The translations under genes were made by a program, and so were the position numbers. Shown here one piece after another: positions 43,936 to 52,366 of a DNA stretch of 64,000 nt (position 1 is its first letter; each line of letters starts with the position of its first letter). A model generated the notes under the pieces. That model ran no database searches, was not told where the DNA came from, and saw nothing but the letters and a program-made list of their open reading frames with translations. The stretch comes from CAWDMN01 sp963803155 (lineage in GTDB: Bacteria > Acidobacteriota > Terriglobia > Versatilivoradales > Versatilivoraceae), in assembly GCA_963803155.1 (NCBI GenBank), contig CAWDMN010000030.1:4978-68977 (forward strand), read 5' to 3'.

Positions 43936-45813
43936 TTATTTTCCACTGCTCAGCCAGCCGTACAGCCTCCGGTGCAGCGCCGCATAATCGATCTTTTCTC
44001 CTAATAACCCTTCGTCCCCCAACTGAATCAACTCCTCGGATTGGTGCCGCCCATTTTTTTCCAAGAGGCGGAGGTACTCGTAATCCTGGAGCCCCCGGCG
44101 CATGGCTTTCATGCGAATGGAAGCAATGGGCCCGTCATAGCCAAATTTTGAGCCGGGATAAACCAGCAGGGAAAATCCCTTGTATCGTCCGCCAGCATTA
44201 GTGTAAGGATCCGTGGGTGCAGCGTCGGTATCCCAATCGCCCCAATCGGTGGCATTCCAAAAACAGATTCCGTCCGTCGGAAACTTGTACCCCAGCCATC
44301 CCCAGCGAACCGACCCGATTAGGGGTTCTGCCACCACCGGCGTGCCGCTGTAAAAGTAGAGGGTTTTGCCCTGGGCTTTCAGCTTGCGCACTTCGGGAAG
44401 GTTGGCCCAAAAATGGGTGGAATTGATATTCCAAAGATCGACCAGGGGACCTAATGCTTCAACCGCCGTGCGGCTGGTATCGTGCGGGAGATTGCAGCCC
44501 GGATAATTTTCGCAATGAAAATGGCCAATATCCATCCGGAAGGCAACTTTGACGGGATCAGCGGCGGGGAAAGACTCTTTGAGGATTTTGCCCAGGTAGG
44601 TAAGCGCATCTAAATCCGATGGCCGGGTGGGCTCATCCAGATTCCAGGGGAAAAAGTTGTACCCTTCCTTATGATTGTAATAGATCTCGTAGAGGGGCTT
44701 GGTCCAGCTTTTTTCCGCCAGATGACGGCGGAAGGCTTCGCTGATGCGCAAATGCTCGGTGCGATAATCCGGTTTTTGCCAGTTGCGCATGTCAGAAGGC
44801 CACATCAAGTTGTAGGGAAGGAAAAAATGGGCAACGGGCTGGCCACGACGCGGCAAATCCTGAAAGGCCTCTCCAGACAATAACGGCCCAAAACGCGCAT
44901 CCCAAGCTGTCCAATCGGCCACCCGTACCCCGTCGCCCACCCCCGCCAGATCGGGCTTCATGCCCTTGGGGATGCTGCCGTCGTGGTTATAAGGGACAAT
45001 GGCAAAAGTCATGCGGTGGGCATGAGCCTGGCGGAAGAATTCTCTTTCGATGGCACGATAACGGGGACTATCGAGAACCACATCGGGCCATCCCCGCTCT
45101 ATATTGAGGAAACCATAATTCATCAAATCCACGTCGATGCCCAATTGGTCGGGAAGCGTAAAATCTCCCACTTCCAGCTCCACTTGCAGGATCGCTTGCT
45201 TGTTGGTGTTGCGATGGAGAACCATGATTTGGCCGCGGTAAGTGTCGGGCGGCAATTCGTGAGGAACATAAAGATCCACCCAAAACGCTTGGACTTTCTG
45301 TTGACCTGCCAGGGGACCCGTGGGATCCGGCAACTCCAGAGGGGTCGCCCCGGCGATCTCCAGGGGAACGAGCGCATCGGGGTACCAATTCCCATCAATT
45401 TCGAGGTAGAGCTGTTTGAACAGGTTTACCTGCCGATCCGCGCTGATTCTTTCTCTTGAACCAAACAGGTCCGTGGCATTCAGGAAGATCTTGTGCAGGT
45501 CCTCTTTCCCTTTTTCCAGCACAATTTGGAAAGAGACAAACTCGTTGCGGCCAGCCAAAAGCTTCACCGTGCCGGTGGACGCATCCCATACACTATTCTT
45601 CTGCCGATAGGCGCGCTGGCTGGGGTGGTCGCCTCGGTAAACCTCAATCCCCTCGGACAGAAGGGCACCCGTGACGGGATGGACTTTGTCCGTGTCGTCC
45701 AAGGCCCAAACAACCGCATCCTTGGGAGGATTCTCCGGTTCAGCCCAAAGTGAGCGGCCCAGGCCGGTCATAAGAAATACCAGAGCGTAAAAGATAACCA
45801 TTGTTTTTTTCAT
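43936..45813 (-). CDS. Secreted DUF4091-containing glycosidase-like protein
   Basis: A 625-residue exported protein (signal peptide MKKTMVIFYALVFLMTGLGR). An N-terminal beta domain (LLAGRNEFVSFQIVLEKGKE) leads to a TIM-barrel-like centre. The C-terminal DUF4091 region is recognisable from WGWLGYKFPTDGICFWNATD, SKFGYDGPIASIRMKAMRRG and LQDYEYLRLLEK. DUF4091 proteins are associated with carbohydrate degradation; the activity is not known here. The ATG at 45813 follows GGAAGG. It lies 122 bases after a long hairpin that separates it from the TonB receptor gene on the same strand, and the ADOP gene starts 99 bases downstream. Confidence 0.8.
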   Translation of the reverse strand: MKKTMVIFYALVFLMTGLGRSLWAEPENPPKDAVVWALDDTDKVHPVTGALLSEGIEVYRGDHPSQRAYRQKNSVWDASTGTVKLLAGRNEFVSFQIVLEKGKEDLHKIFLNATDLFGSRERISADRQVNLFKQLYLEIDGNWYPDALVPLEIAGATPLELPDPTGPLAGQQKVQAFWVDLYVPHELPPDTYRGQIMVLHRNTNKQAILQVELEVGDFTLPDQLGIDVDLMNYGFLNIERGWPDVVLDSPRYRAIEREFFRQAHAHRMTFAIVPYNHDGSIPKGMKPDLAGVGDGVRVADWTAWDARFGPLLSGEAFQDLPRRGQPVAHFFLPYNLMWPSDMRNWQKPDYRTEHLRISEAFRRHLAEKSWTKPLYEIYYNHKEGYNFFPWNLDEPTRPSDLDALTYLGKILKESFPAADPVKVAFRMDIGHFHCENYPGCNLPHDTSRTAVEALGPLVDLWNINSTHFWANLPEVRKLKAQGKTLYFYSGTPVVAEPLIGSVRWGWLGYKFPTDGICFWNATDWGDWDTDAAPTDPYTNAGGRYKGFSLLVYPGSKFGYDGPIASIRMKAMRRGLQDYEYLRLLEKNGRHQSEELIQLGDEGLLGEKIDYAALHRRLYGWLSSGK

Positions 45814-45853
45814 GATATCCTTCCCAAGAATCATCCGATCCACCATAAAAATC

Positions 45854-45907
45854 GGAGGGTGGCGTAATGTCGATGCATCTTACTACTTCGGCAAGACGCC
45901 ACCCTCC
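45854..45907. promoter_or_regulatory. Intercistronic hairpin between TonB receptor and DUF4091 genes
   Basis: GGAGGGTGGCGT (45854-45865) is perfectly complementary to ACGCCACCCTCC (45896-45907) around a 30-base loop. On the minus-strand transcript it lies between the receptor and the DUF4091 start, 40 bases before the latter. It has no U-run. A processing, stability or attenuation structure is plausible. Confidence 0.5.
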
Positions 45908-46017
45908 AGCTCCGTTGGAAGGAGTCATGAGGAACGGATTGTTACGCTAAATTGAGCCAGCACTGGCAAATCATTTCGATCCGACTTCACTGAGGCAAAA
46001 GATCTCGCCATTGGATT

Positions 46018-46052
46018 TCCGCGTCCAACCGCCTCATTGGGTTGGACGCGGA
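46018..46052 (-). terminator. Hairpin just after the TonB receptor gene
   Basis: TCCGCGTCCAACC and GGTTGGACGCGGA make a perfect 13-base stem with a 9-base loop, starting 9 bases after the receptor's stop on its own strand. A T-run is lacking, so termination would be factor-dependent or partial, with genes downstream expressed at a lower level. Confidence 0.6.
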
Positions 46053-46060
46053 CTCTCCAT

Positions 46061-49000
46061 CTAAAAGTTGAGACGCAACGAGAACTGAATTGTCCTGGGT
46101 TCGTTCCACTGTTCGCCCAAGTTTACTAAACCAGTCTTGAGATCAGGAATCTTATTGTTCGGATGGTTGAAGAGGTTGAAGAAATCGGCCGCAAAACGAA
46201 TACCTACCGACTCTTTAATCCGGAAATTCTTGGCGATCGAGAAATCCGTCAACCAGCTCTTGGGCCCCTCAATAAAGTTGCGCGGCATGGAATTGTAAAC
46301 ATCATAGATCACTTGGGTCGTTGTTCCATCTTTGAGCGTCACTGGAACAAAATTGGTTCCATCGGAAGACAATTTCCCGATGGCGGGTTGATAGTTTTGC
46401 ATCCCGGGAATCCCCGTCGTGTCGAAGACTCCTTTGAAATAGAGGAGCTGATTTTGGCCGCCATAGTTAATCACTTTTCTCTGATCGCTGCTGAGGCGGG
46501 GATCACCCTTAAGCCAATAGCTGCTATCGTAAGCATACCAATCATTCCATGGATATCCATCGGTGGTAGGATTCAGCCAGCTGCCGGTTCGGAAAGAACC
46601 AATGCTCGCTAGTTGCCAGCCGCCCAGAATTTTGTTCAGGGCGCCGGATCCCTTCCTCCCGAAGGGCAGGTCATACACGACATTCCAGCGCATCTGATGT
46701 TTGGGAACGGCAGCAACATTGTAATAGACCAAGCGGAGAAGTTGGTCGATTGACCCGCCCCCGGGGACAATTTGCGGGGAGGGGATTACCTGGCCCGGCT
46801 GACTGGAATAGCCATCGCCATCCGTGGTGCTCAGACTGCGGGAAAAGACGTAGTACCACTGGAATGCGAGCCCCTTGTTGTATTGCCGCTCGAAGTTGAT
46901 TTGGAACGAATTGCTATTGGAATAACCATTGTGTGTCCGTAGCGGCAAATACTGCCAGAAGGGGTTGGGGGCCAATTGGCGGGCATCGGGGGGGGCCATC
47001 CCTGTGCTAGTGGCATAAAGGTATTTGGATTGCGGACTGTTCAGGACCTGGGTTTGATCCAGGTTGCTCCCATGATTCCCAATGTAGCTGAGGCGGAGGC
47101 TGGTCATGGGCAAGATTTCCCGTTCAAGGGTAAGGTTCCATTCTTGAGCCTGGTTGTTGCGCCATTGTTTATCCCAGGGGACAAAAGAGAAAGGCGGCGA
47201 AGTACTCTGTGGATTATTAATATTCACGGGATTGGGATCGTCCACGCTGACCCCGGGCACATAAGGGGAACGCCAGTCGAACAGGCCGTCCGTGGCTCCG
47301 TTAAAGTAGTAAATCTCGTTTTGGTAGCTTAGTTTCAAGGGGACATTAGAGGCAGACTCACCCAGCAGTTGGGCCAGCGGCGCGGACCAGAAATACATCC
47401 CGTAGCCACCCCGGAGCACAGTCTTGTCGCTCAATTTATAGGCAGCCCCCAAACGAGGCCCGAAATTCTTTTTGTCCCCCAGCAACAGATTGTCGGGGAA
47501 ACCGGCTTTGTCGGCCGTGGTCCAAGTGAGCCCGCCCTTGGCAAAAGACTCCAACAAAGAGGGGGGGAGCCCCATCGACTCCATCGGATGACCGGCAGGG
47601 GTCACTATGGAGCGGGTGGTTTGGAAATTGGCGGCGTCAATGTTCAAGAACCTCCCCTGAGCTTCCTGGTAAGGGGTCCAATAGTCATAACGCAAGCCAT
47701 AGTTCAAGGTGAGACGCGGAGTTACTTTCCAGCTGTCCTGGGCATAAAAGCCGTATTCCTTTTGGCGGAGATACATGAAGGGTCGGTTATATTTAACGGC
47801 AAAATATTCGCCATAACCAAGCAGCATGGAAGCCATTCCAGATCCTGTATAATCCACGGCCGCTTGCCGGACTGGATCATACAATCCTGTGTACCCTTGG
47901 CCAAAACCATAACGACCTTGGCCTTGTTGCGAATCCCAGGTATTATTGCGCTCGTCCCGCACCCTGACGCCGAACTTGAAGTCATGTTTGTTCCTGGTGA
48001 AAGTCAGGTTGTCATCCAGAGTAATGTTGTTGAGGTACTGGGGGGTCCGGTTCTCGCTATCCCAAATATAACGGGCACCCCAATCTTTGGCCGTGAGTGT
48101 TGGCCAACCGCTAATCCCCAAAGGATTGGCCACTCCCAGCCTTTCCGCAAAATCAACATTATCTTGGCCGCCGCCTCGCTGGCTGTTGGAGCGCTGGCCT
48201 GCCAGCAGCAGTTCATTCAATAAAGTGGGAGTAAAAATGTGTGTAAAGGTAATCGCCCCGCTGTAGATTTTGTTCAAGGTGCGTTGGGTGTTGTAGGAGA
48301 GGTCCGGAGCCTGAGGCGCGCCAAAAAAACCGACAGAGTCTGAATTACTAACAGACAATCGGCCCGAGATCAGGTTCTTGTCTGAAAAACGATGATCGAG
48401 CTTAGTAATAAACGCATTCTGGTTGTAATATTCCGGCACGGCGCCAATCCAGTTATTTCCTATCAAAGGGCTGACCGAATTGGTGGGCCGAGGGGTATGG
48501 TCCTTTAGATATGAAAACATCCCGGAGCGTTGGCGGTCCGCCGGGATGATGTTGTTGGGGAAAGGCTGGCGAACTCCATTGGCATCGGTGGTAGCCGGAT
48601 CATAAATGACAATAGGATGTCCTTGCCCGTCAACGAGACCCGAAAAGTCTCCATTCCACATGGCCTCGGTCGGAACAACAGAGCCATAGGTCGAGCCCGT
48701 GCGCCGGCGTTGTCCCTCATAGGAGAAGAACCAGAACGTCTTGTCCTTCCCGTTAAAAAGCTTGGGAATCAGAAGCGGACCGCCGGCGGTCGCGCCAAAT
48801 TCGTTGCGCAGGAGCCGGGCCGGTTTTTCCCCATCACTGCGGGCGCGTGCTCTCAAACCGCCCCCATTGTTGCGATGAGTCTCAAAAATGCTTCCATGCA
48901 GGGTGTTGGTGCCACTGCGAGTCACAATCGAGACAGTGTTCGGCTTCTGATATTGCGCGGAGGAGGTGTTGTCCACCTTGAATTCCTGGATGGTGTCCAA

Positions 49001-49663
49001 TCCGGGACGGATGCGGCTGATGGATCCGCTGTAAGCATCGCCAATGGCGGTGCCATCCTGGAGAAAGTCGGCGGAACCCGCTTTCAAGCCATTGACTCGG
49101 GGGGCATCCGGCGCATTGCCCGGCAGGCTGTTGGGCATGGATCCGTCCTGTCGCTGGACATCCGTTCCTTGCACTCCCGGGGTCAATTGCAGCAGCGTCA
49201 GCACGTCCCGGCCATCCAGGGGCAGCTGTTGCACACGCTTGAAATCCGTGACGGTCCCCACCGAGGAGCTTTCCGCTGCAATCACGGGGGTGGCATCGGC
49301 CACATCGATGGTGGAAGTGAGCTCTCCCACCTCCATGGTGACATCCAACACTGCGACTTGCTGGACCTGAAGCGTCACTCTCCCGGTCCATTTTTTGAAA
49401 CCCGGCTTCTCAATCGTCAACTGATAAATTCCTGGTGGTACGTTGGGGAAACTGTATATCCCCGCCTCATTGCTTTGGGTCTGTCGCTGAAGATTAGTGT
49501 TGATGTTCTGCAGAGTGACGGACACATCTGGGATGACCGCTTTGGAGGAATCGGTGATCACTCCTTTCACATACCCCACTGCAGTCTGAGCCCAAGCAGC
49601 CCCTGCCCAAAGACAGTAGAGAGTCGCCAATACAAGAACGAAATACAATGTCACCCTTCTCAT
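46061..49663 (-). CDS. TonB-dependent outer-membrane receptor, Oar-like
   Basis: A 1200-residue outer-membrane beta-barrel. Signal peptide to about residue 25 (ends AWAQ). A carboxypeptidase-regulatory-like domain covers ~27-110 (GYVKGVITDSSKAVIPDVSV, GIYSFPNVPPGIYQLTIEKP). The plug is at ~120-260 (LPLDGRDVLTLLQLTPGVQG), followed by a long barrel ending IQFSLRLNF with the C-terminal aromatic residue. This is the Oar-type receptor expanded in Acidobacteriota; no SusD-like partner is seen. Such receptors bring oligosaccharides or other large ligands into the periplasm using TonB-ExbBD energy. An AAGGAGG ribosome binding site precedes the ATG. The GntR gene lies directly upstream on the same strand, 207 bases away. 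Confidence 0.92.
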   Translation of the reverse strand: MRRVTLYFVLVLATLYCLWAGAAWAQTAVGYVKGVITDSSKAVIPDVSVTLQNINTNLQRQTQSNEAGIYSFPNVPPGIYQLTIEKPGFKKWTGRVTLQVQQVAVLDVTMEVGELTSTIDVADATPVIAAESSSVGTVTDFKRVQQLPLDGRDVLTLLQLTPGVQGTDVQRQDGSMPNSLPGNAPDAPRVNGLKAGSADFLQDGTAIGDAYSGSISRIRPGLDTIQEFKVDNTSSAQYQKPNTVSIVTRSGTNTLHGSIFETHRNNGGGLRARARSDGEKPARLLRNEFGATAGGPLLIPKLFNGKDKTFWFFSYEGQRRRTGSTYGSVVPTEAMWNGDFSGLVDGQGHPIVIYDPATTDANGVRQPFPNNIIPADRQRSGMFSYLKDHTPRPTNSVSPLIGNNWIGAVPEYYNQNAFITKLDHRFSDKNLISGRLSVSNSDSVGFFGAPQAPDLSYNTQRTLNKIYSGAITFTHIFTPTLLNELLLAGQRSNSQRGGGQDNVDFAERLGVANPLGISGWPTLTAKDWGARYIWDSENRTPQYLNNITLDDNLTFTRNKHDFKFGVRVRDERNNTWDSQQGQGRYGFGQGYTGLYDPVRQAAVDYTGSGMASMLLGYGEYFAVKYNRPFMYLRQKEYGFYAQDSWKVTPRLTLNYGLRYDYWTPYQEAQGRFLNIDAANFQTTRSIVTPAGHPMESMGLPPSLLESFAKGGLTWTTADKAGFPDNLLLGDKKNFGPRLGAAYKLSDKTVLRGGYGMYFWSAPLAQLLGESASNVPLKLSYQNEIYYFNGATDGLFDWRSPYVPGVSVDDPNPVNINNPQSTSPPFSFVPWDKQWRNNQAQEWNLTLEREILPMTSLRLSYIGNHGSNLDQTQVLNSPQSKYLYATSTGMAPPDARQLAPNPFWQYLPLRTHNGYSNSNSFQINFERQYNKGLAFQWYYVFSRSLSTTDGDGYSSQPGQVIPSPQIVPGGGSIDQLLRLVYYNVAAVPKHQMRWNVVYDLPFGRKGSGALNKILGGWQLASIGSFRTGSWLNPTTDGYPWNDWYAYDSSYWLKGDPRLSSDQRKVINYGGQNQLLYFKGVFDTTGIPGMQNYQPAIGKLSSDGTNFVPVTLKDGTTTQVIYDVYNSMPRNFIEGPKSWLTDFSIAKNFRIKESVGIRFAADFFNLFNHPNNKIPDLKTGLVNLGEQWNEPRTIQFSLRLNF

Positions 49664-49870
49664 AAATAGCCTCCTTCCTTTTCCTTTAAAATGATTTGAT
49701 TGCGGAACCGCATTTCCGTTGTGTCTCAGGTTTTCTGGTCAATGGCCCCTCCTTCTTTTTCGCTTCCCCCTTTGCCCGCCGAAAGGCGTCAAAATAAGAA
49801 ATGGCATCAACTGGCAAGAATCGAAAAACACAAGCGGTCACTTCCACTTCGCTCCAGCCAGTAATCCCTA

Positions 49871-50569
49871 CTACAGCGGCTCAGAAGTCTCGATATCCTT
49901 CACATCCTCCGCCTGTGCCCGGCGCATCGACTCTTCCATCATGGCTTTGGCGTCCTCCAGCTGGCCCAGTTCAACCGAATGCAACAGCCGGCCGTGCTCC
50001 TGGGCCGACCATAGCAGGTTCTGGGGAGATCGTTCCACTCTTTGCATAATGCCAAAGGCAAAGATCTTGGGCACCAATCGTTCCAGGATTTCAACCAGGC
50101 TGCGGTTTTCATTGGAACGCCAGAGCGCCCTGTGAAAATCCAGATCGGCTTGAATAAAAGAGGTGACATCGCCTCGCCGGGCCGCCGCCACCATTTGCCG
50201 GTGGGCTGCTTCGCACTCCTCCAGTTTTTTCCCTCTTCGCGCCCCCAGCAGATCAATCGCGAGAGTTTCCAAACAGGTCCGAAGCAAATAAATTTCTTCC
50301 ACATCGCGGCGGGTCAGCGCCGTCACGAAGGTTTTCCGCGGGCAGCCTCGCTGGATGTAGCCTTGATATTCCAATTCAATCAGGGCTTCCCGGATGGTGG
50401 CTTGCCCCACCCCCAATTGTCCCGCCAGCCCGAGTTCCGTGACTCGCGAGCCGGGTTTCAACTCTCCGCGCAGGATCGCCGCCTGGATCTGTGCCACGGC
50501 CGCCCCTTTCAAAGATTGGTGGTCGATTCGCCGGAGCGCCGGAGGTTTCGGAAAACTCAAAGTGTCCAT
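49871..50569 (-). CDS. GntR-family regulator, FCD subfamily (paralogue)
   Basis: A 232-residue FCD/GntR protein closely similar to the regulator at 38022: shared RGELKPG...TELGLA, identical recognition helix core GVGQATIREAL, and YVTALTR/FVTALTR after the wing. The FCD domain has Asp and His in QADLDFHRALW and His in AQEHGRLL. It is likely to bind the same or a similar operator. Sitting between its own promoter (50600-50641) and the receptor gene, it probably controls the TonB receptor and downstream genes in response to a sugar acid. AAGGAGG precedes the ATG. Confidence 0.9.
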   Translation of the reverse strand: MDTLSFPKPPALRRIDHQSLKGAAVAQIQAAILRGELKPGSRVTELGLAGQLGVGQATIREALIELEYQGYIQRGCPRKTFVTALTRRDVEEIYLLRTCLETLAIDLLGARRGKKLEECEAAHRQMVAAARRGDVTSFIQADLDFHRALWRSNENRSLVEILERLVPKIFAFGIMQRVERSPQNLLWSAQEHGRLLHSVELGQLEDAKAMMEESMRRAQAEDVKDIETSEPL

Positions 50570-50599
50570 GACCCAACCTCCTTTTTTACTTGATTACCG

Positions 50600-50641
50600 C
50601 TTAACGATAATCTATAATAGATAATTGTTAGGAAAAGTCAA
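50600..50641 (-). promoter_or_regulatory. Promoter and inverted-repeat operator of the second GntR gene
   Basis: On the minus strand TTGACT (50636-50641) and TATTAT (50614-50619) are 16 bases apart. The segment 50600-50631 is an imperfect dyad, CTTAACGATAATCTA against the complement of TAGATAATTGTTAG, overlapping the -10. Its half-sites resemble the operator at 37993-38005. Repression by the encoded FCD regulator, or by its paralogue, is inferred. Confidence 0.6.
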
Positions 50642-50995
50642 GGTTTTTTTTCGAGGAGAGGCAACCGTGGCGGCTAACCCAGGAATGCGCATTAGGAGAC
50701 GGATGGCCGCCGGATTCGCTCAAAGTGCCCATTCTTGGGGCAATCGGATGTTCAATCCCAAGGCAGGACGCTTTCGATGCCCGGCTGAGAAGGGTGTCAA
50801 AATATTGTGGGTATCGCTTAGCCGAAAGGGAAGGAATGGATGGCGGGCAGGAAAGAGGGAGCCCCTCACCAGACAGCCCGGCGGCGAGCATCACCGGTTT
50901 CGAACCAAGCAAGTCCGCCCGCCTCGTATGGTGGTTTAATATAATGATAAGAAGAGAAGACGCGCTACAATCTCGCAAAAGGGGGAATTTGCCGT

Positions 50996-51913
50996 ATGAA
51001 GATCAGTCTCACGTACCTTTATACCATTTCACGCTACGGGTATCCGCCAGCCATTGACGACGACATTCGAGCACTTTCGGAAATTCGCAAGTTGGGATTC
51101 CACTATCTGGAAATGGAAGGGTTGGGGCCGAAGCACCTCCGCGCCGTCTACAAGAACCGTAAACAATTGCGGAAAGCCTTGATCGATTGCGGCCTCCATG
51201 TTCACAACTTTTGTATTATCGACAAGGATTTGGTCAGCCCAGATGAGGCTCGCTATGAGCGGGCGCGCGACCGCTTCAAATTGGGAGCGGAATTGGGAGA
51301 TTTCCTGGGCGCCGAGACCCTGCATTTAGCCAGTTATGCCCCGCCCGTTCGTTTCCTGGGGGCCCGGCCCTACCAACTGGCCAAAAACAATGGTTATTGC
51401 TTTGTCAATTATCTTCGAATGCGGATCCCTCCCCGCTTTGAGTGGGAGGCGGTATGGAAAAGACTTGTGCATTCCTGCCGATTTTGTGCCGAGGTGGCCG
51501 CGCAGCATGGCAAGACCATCCTCATGGAACCAAGGGTGGGAGAAGTGATTTGTTCGGTGGATTCGCTGCTGCGGCTCATTGAACAGGTGGGTTGCAACAA
51601 TTTCAAGGCGAATTTTGACACGGCTCATTTTTGCGCGCAGCGTGAAAACGTGGCGCTGGCACTGATGAAATTGCGGGGGAACTTCGCCAATGTCCATATT
51701 GCCGACAACAACCCGATCAATGCCGATCATTTGCCCATCGGCAAAGGAATCATCGATTGGCGGGAATTTTTCCGCGTGCTTAAAAGTCTTGATTATGCAG
51801 GCTACCTAGGTTTGGATTTGGGGAGATCCCGGACGCTGGTGGAGGATTATCGCAAGTCGATCCGGCACATCCAGGCAATTGCAAAACCTTTGAAAATACC
51901 CATCGAATTCTGA
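50996..51913 (+). CDS. Sugar phosphate isomerase/epimerase-like (AP endonuclease 2 TIM barrel)
   Basis: A 305-residue TIM-barrel protein of the xylose-isomerase-like superfamily. It begins MKISLTYLYTISRYG, with metal-ligand positions expected for the fold in GKTILMEPRVGE (Glu), KANFDTAHFC (Asp, His), NVHIADNNP (His, Asp) and a terminal YLGLDLG, where glutamate is more usual than this aspartate. Members are sugar or cyclitol isomerases and dehydratases. It is divergent from the GntR gene and separated by 426 bases that contain only that gene's promoter. A function in the breakdown of the sugar imported by the receptor is inferred. The start is preceded by AGGGGGAA. Confidence 0.8.
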   Translation: MKISLTYLYTISRYGYPPAIDDDIRALSEIRKLGFHYLEMEGLGPKHLRAVYKNRKQLRKALIDCGLHVHNFCIIDKDLVSPDEARYERARDRFKLGAELGDFLGAETLHLASYAPPVRFLGARPYQLAKNNGYCFVNYLRMRIPPRFEWEAVWKRLVHSCRFCAEVAAQHGKTILMEPRVGEVICSVDSLLRLIEQVGCNNFKANFDTAHFCAQRENVALALMKLRGNFANVHIADNNPINADHLPIGKGIIDWREFFRVLKSLDYAGYLGLDLGRSRTLVEDYRKSIRHIQAIAKPLKIPIEF

Positions 51914-52366
51914 TCAGATCCAAGGCTCTTAACCTATCCAGAAAGCAATTTGGTTTCTCGGGCACGCTTTCAAACCGAAGTGGTTTTACCCCCTAAGAAT
52001 TTGTAAATATATTAACGGTCGTTTTGATAATCAATGCGAAACGGGAACAAACCTTTGGATCAAGAAACCGAAAGCTTGCGGCCCTCGCCTCGCGCCGGGC
52101 CAAGCCACGAGAGAGGCTGGCGGCGATGAAGTGTCTGCATGAGCAGGCGGGTTTGAGCCAGCAGCAGGGGGTGCAGTGGTTGGGACTCAAGAGCGGTTCA
52201 CGCGTCAGACGGAATATCTCGAATCTGCATATTGCAAGCTCTGACCCATGTTCCCCCATGAAAAATAAGCCAGCGGAGAGGGAAAGTTTCTGTTTATTTA
52301 GTACAATATGGCGTGTAATTATGATAATGCTTATCCATTCATTTCATTTCATAAAACCATGATCTA
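51914..52366. other. Spacer with repeat and recombination debris
   Basis: It contains the left 139-bp direct repeat (52117-52255). A frame from about 52024 reads ERLAAMKCLHEQAGLSQQ..., reminiscent of the C-terminal helix-turn-helix of REP-associated tyrosine transposases, but it is too short to be functional. The last 110 bases are AT-rich and carry the start region of the next gene. Confidence 0.45.
52117..52255 (+). repeat. 139-bp direct repeat, left copy (REP/RAYT-like)
   Basis: Near-identical to 53960-54098 in the same orientation and of the same length. It ends with a TCTGCATATTGCAAGCTCTG block that also occurs inverted at 53798-53818. Translated, it resembles the end of a REP-associated transposase (CLHEQAGLSQQQ..WLGLKS). 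The two copies bracket one AT-rich gene. Confidence 0.7.
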
